Source: Dethiobacter sp.
GTDB lineage: Bacteria; Bacillota; Dethiobacteria; DTU022; UBA8154
DNA: 33,311 nucleotides
Assembly (NCBI GenBank): GCA_020725665.1
Contig: DYEO01000020.1
Span: forward strand, 1 to 33,311
Direction of reading: 5' to 3'
The notes beneath the pieces are model-generated. The model saw only the letters and a list, made by a program, of their open reading frames with translations. It was not told the origin of the DNA and did no database searches. The position numbers and the translations under genes were made by a program. Position 1 is the stretch's first letter, and each line of letters opens with the position of its first letter. Positions 31,099 to 33,311 of the stretch are shown one piece after another.

Positions 31099-33192
31099 AT
31101 GAACCTTGTTATTGTAGAGTCTCCTGCCAAGGCCAAGACAATTCGCAAATTTCTGGGTCGCAATTACCAGGTCAAGGCTTCCATGGGGCACCTCGTGGAC
31201 CTGCCCAAGAGTCAATTAGGGGTCGACCTGGGAAATAATTTTCAACCTAAATATATTACTATCCGGGGTAAGGGTAAGATTCTGCAGGAACTGAAAGAAG
31301 CGGGGCGCAAGGCTGCCCGCATTTACCTGGCTTCCGACCATGACCGGGAGGGGGAGGCTATAAGCTGGCATCTGGGTAAATCCCTCAGTATCAGGAATGG
31401 CGAACCCTGTCGCGTCGTCTTCAACGAGATCACTAAAGAGGCGATCAAAAACGCTTTTGCTCATCCCCGTTACCTGGATATTAACAGGGTGGATGCACAG
31501 CAGGCCAGGCGTATCCTCGATCGCCTTGTTGGTTACATGATCAGCCCCCTGCTTTGGGAGAAGGTGCAAAAGGGCCTCAGTGCGGGAAGAGTCCAGTCAG
31601 TGGCGCTGCGCCTTATCTGTGACCGGGAACGGGAGATCGAGGACTTTAAAGAGGAAGAATACTGGTCGATTGAAGCCAAATTCCTTGCAAGGGGAGGTAG
31701 TGAACCGGTTAAAGCCCGTTTTTTCGGTCTTGCAAGCAAGCGCATCACTTTCTCCCGGGAGGAAAAAGTAAAAGAGATATTGAAGGAGCTTCAGAGCAGA
31801 GCTTACATTGTGCACAGGGTTCAGGTCAAGGAACGGAAACGTAATCCCTCCCCTCCCTTTACCACGAGCACGTTGCAGCAGGAAGCTTCGCGACGACTGG
31901 GCTTTTCCGCCAAGAAGACGATGATGCTGGCACAGCAGCTTTACGAAGGCCTGGAAGTGGGCAAGAAAAAAGAAACCACCGGTCTGATTACTTATATTCG
32001 AACAGATGCTACCCGGGTATCCACTGCTTCGCAGGAAGAGGCACGCCGTTATATAGAGGAGCAGTTCGGTAAGAAATTCCTGCCGGAAAAGCCTCCCACC
32101 TATGCGGGCAAGAAAGGAGCCCAGGAGGCTCATGAAGCCATTCGTCCCACCTCCGTGTTGTGGGACCCTGCAACTTTACAAAATGCCCTGAGCAGGGATC
32201 AGTTACGGCTCTATCGCCTGATCTGGGAGCGCTTTTTGGCCAGCCAGATGGCCCCGGCTCTCCTGGAACAGGTAAGTGTGGATATTAAGGGAGGGGATTA
32301 TATCTTCAAAGCCGGCGGGACTACGATCAAGTTTCCCGGTTTCCTGGCCTTTTACAAGGATGAGGAGGCTGTGAAGAAGGAGGAGATCCTGCCTCCTTTG
32401 CAGGAAGGGGAGACGCTTGACCTGCTTGCCTTGGAACCATTACAACATTTTACGCAACCTCCACCCCGCTATACAGAGGCCTCCCTGGTTAAGGCGATGG
32501 AGAACAAAGGTATCGGCAGGCCCAGCACTTATGCTCCCACCATCGAGACGCTCAAGGGCCGCGGTTATGTTGTGAGGGAGGAAAAGGTTTTTAAACCCAC
32601 AGAACTGGGTTTTGTGGTGATCGACCTGCTCAAGAATTTTTTCCCCGAGATCATCGATGTGGATTTTACAGCCCGCCTGGAAGACCGGCTTGATATGATT
32701 GAGGCGGGGGAGATTCCCTGGCTGGAGGTCATCAGAGATTTTTATCATCCTTTCCAGCAGCGCCTGCAGGTTGCTGCCCGGGAGATGCAGAAGGTAAAGC
32801 TCGAGGATGAGACCGGGGAGTTTTGCCCCTTATGTTCCCGCAAATTGGTGAAAAAATTTGGCCGTTATGGCAGCTTTTTTGCCTGCTCCGGTTTTCCCGA
32901 TTGTCGTTTTACCAAGCAGCCCCACTCCGGGACAGGGGTAAAATGTCCACACTGTGACGGGGAAATCCTGGAGCGGCGCAGCAAAAAGGGTAGGCTCTTT
33001 TACGGTTGCAGCAACTATCCCCAGTGCAGTTTTGTTTCCTGGGATAAGCCCCTGCAGAGAACATGCCCCCAGTGCGAAGCCTACCTGGTGGAGAAAAAGG
33101 GTTTTCGCGGCTCAGCGGTTTCAGTGCGTTGCAGTAACAAGGAATGTACCTACCAGGAAAAGGCAGCCGGCAGGGACAAACAAAAAAAATAG
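31099..33192 (+). CDS. topA: DNA topoisomerase I (type IA)
   Basis: A 697-residue enzyme that relaxes negative supercoils by single-strand passage. The Toprim domain opens with LVIVESPAKAKTI and contains ASDHDREGEAI. The active tyrosine is Y299 in GLITYIRTDATRVS. RPSTYAPTIETL lies in the DNA-binding lobe. Three C-terminal four-cysteine zinc fingers follow (from about 575: CPLC..CSGFPDC, CPHC..CSNYPQC, CPQC..CSNKEC). ATG 31099 follows GGAGGGG; the frame stays open upstream to 31051 through the repeat array, but that part is not protein-like. Probably co-transcribed with dprA. Confidence 0.97.
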   Translation: MNLVIVESPAKAKTIRKFLGRNYQVKASMGHLVDLPKSQLGVDLGNNFQPKYITIRGKGKILQELKEAGRKAARIYLASDHDREGEAISWHLGKSLSIRNGEPCRVVFNEITKEAIKNAFAHPRYLDINRVDAQQARRILDRLVGYMISPLLWEKVQKGLSAGRVQSVALRLICDREREIEDFKEEEYWSIEAKFLARGGSEPVKARFFGLASKRITFSREEKVKEILKELQSRAYIVHRVQVKERKRNPSPPFTTSTLQQEASRRLGFSAKKTMMLAQQLYEGLEVGKKKETTGLITYIRTDATRVSTASQEEARRYIEEQFGKKFLPEKPPTYAGKKGAQEAHEAIRPTSVLWDPATLQNALSRDQLRLYRLIWERFLASQMAPALLEQVSVDIKGGDYIFKAGGTTIKFPGFLAFYKDEEAVKKEEILPPLQEGETLDLLALEPLQHFTQPPPRYTEASLVKAMENKGIGRPSTYAPTIETLKGRGYVVREEKVFKPTELGFVVIDLLKNFFPEIIDVDFTARLEDRLDMIEAGEIPWLEVIRDFYHPFQQRLQVAAREMQKVKLEDETGEFCPLCSRKLVKKFGRYGSFFACSGFPDCRFTKQPHSGTGVKCPHCDGEILERRSKKGRLFYGCSNYPQCSFVSWDKPLQRTCPQCEAYLVEKKGFRGSAVSVRCSNKECTYQEKAAGRDKQKK

Positions 33193-33207
33193 GACATATC
33201 AGGCATG

Positions 33208-33290
33208 AAAGTCAAATATCGAAAGTCAAATGTCGAAACTCCAAGGTTTTCTAACAGCTCCGGAGTCGGGAGACAGGAGTCAGGAGTCAG
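33208..33290. repeat. Heptamer-periodic repeat array after topA
   Basis: Units GTCAAAT, ATCGAAA, GTCAAAT, GTCGAAA (33211-33238) are followed, after a short break, by GGAGTCG, GGAGACA, GGAGTCA, GGAGTCA (33262-33289). AAAGTCAAATGTCGAAA is identical in this array (33222-33238) and the one before topA. The window ends just beyond it. Confidence 0.85.
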
Positions 33291-33311
33291 AATGAGAGAA
33301 CCGGCGAAAAC

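Overview
This window looks like chromosomal DNA of an anaerobic Bacillota (Clostridia, Peptococcaceae/Syntrophomonadales-like). That placement is inferred from gene content and layout: a citramalate synthase, tandem M42 peptidases, a panB/C/D operon with an alternative reductase, a glutamate 2,3-aminomutase-like radical SAM enzyme, a dprA-topA pair, a tryptophanase-family gene, a SleB-type hydrolase, strong AGGAGG ribosome sites, and frequent GTG/TTG starts. No rRNA or other species marker is present.

Layout. (1) 1-273: end of a tRNA array (CAT tRNA cut by the window edge, tRNA-Glu, tRNA-Val) closed by a terminator. (2) 593-10687: a five-gene defence-type locus on the + strand. It holds a large SNF2-type helicase with a C-terminal DUF3883 domain, a DUF1156 adenine-specific DNA methyltransferase, a MntA-HepT (MNT/HEPN) toxin-antitoxin pair, and a DUF499 P-loop ATPase ending in an Ig-like domain, a polyproline stretch and a tail domain. 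The helicase-methylase-ATPase trio matches what I remember as the Hma type, related to DISARM. The toxin-antitoxin insertion and an AT-rich segment inside the methyltransferase gene make it a mosaic. (3) 10688-11290: accessory debris, with 12-bp iterated repeats ending in a perfect 20-bp palindrome, then a short promoter-bearing ORF. (4) 11291-18809: a tryptophanase/tyrosine phenol-lyase family gene, a membrane-anchored coiled-coil protein, a LysM-SleB hydrolase, an autoregulated-looking MarR operon (MarR, phytol/dolichol-kinase-like protein, CDF-like membrane protein) and a PAS-rich hybrid histidine kinase. (5) 19236-25320: a + strand cluster of cimA, a short MetE-like zinc methyltransferase-family gene and three tandem M42 aminopeptidases. 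A group IIC intron remnant lies in the gap before the first peptidase and supplies its ribosome-binding site. (6) 25380-28587: a structured leader with an intrinsic terminator, then the pantothenate operon (DUF2520 reductase/PanG-like, panB, panC, panD). (7) 28575-33311: a predicted glutamate 2,3-aminomutase, dprA and topA, with heptamer-periodic repeats on both sides of topA.

How the parts may work together (inference): the methyltransferase would mark self DNA while the helicase and ATPase act on unmodified invader DNA, with MntA-HepT as an abortive backup or plasmid-style addiction module. CimA feeds 2-oxobutanoate/isoleucine synthesis and the pan operon makes pantothenate for CoA. The M42 enzymes recycle peptides. 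Small palindromic relics (REP-like, heptamer repeats, intron end) sit in several intergenic gaps and in places have become part of gene ends or ribosome sites.
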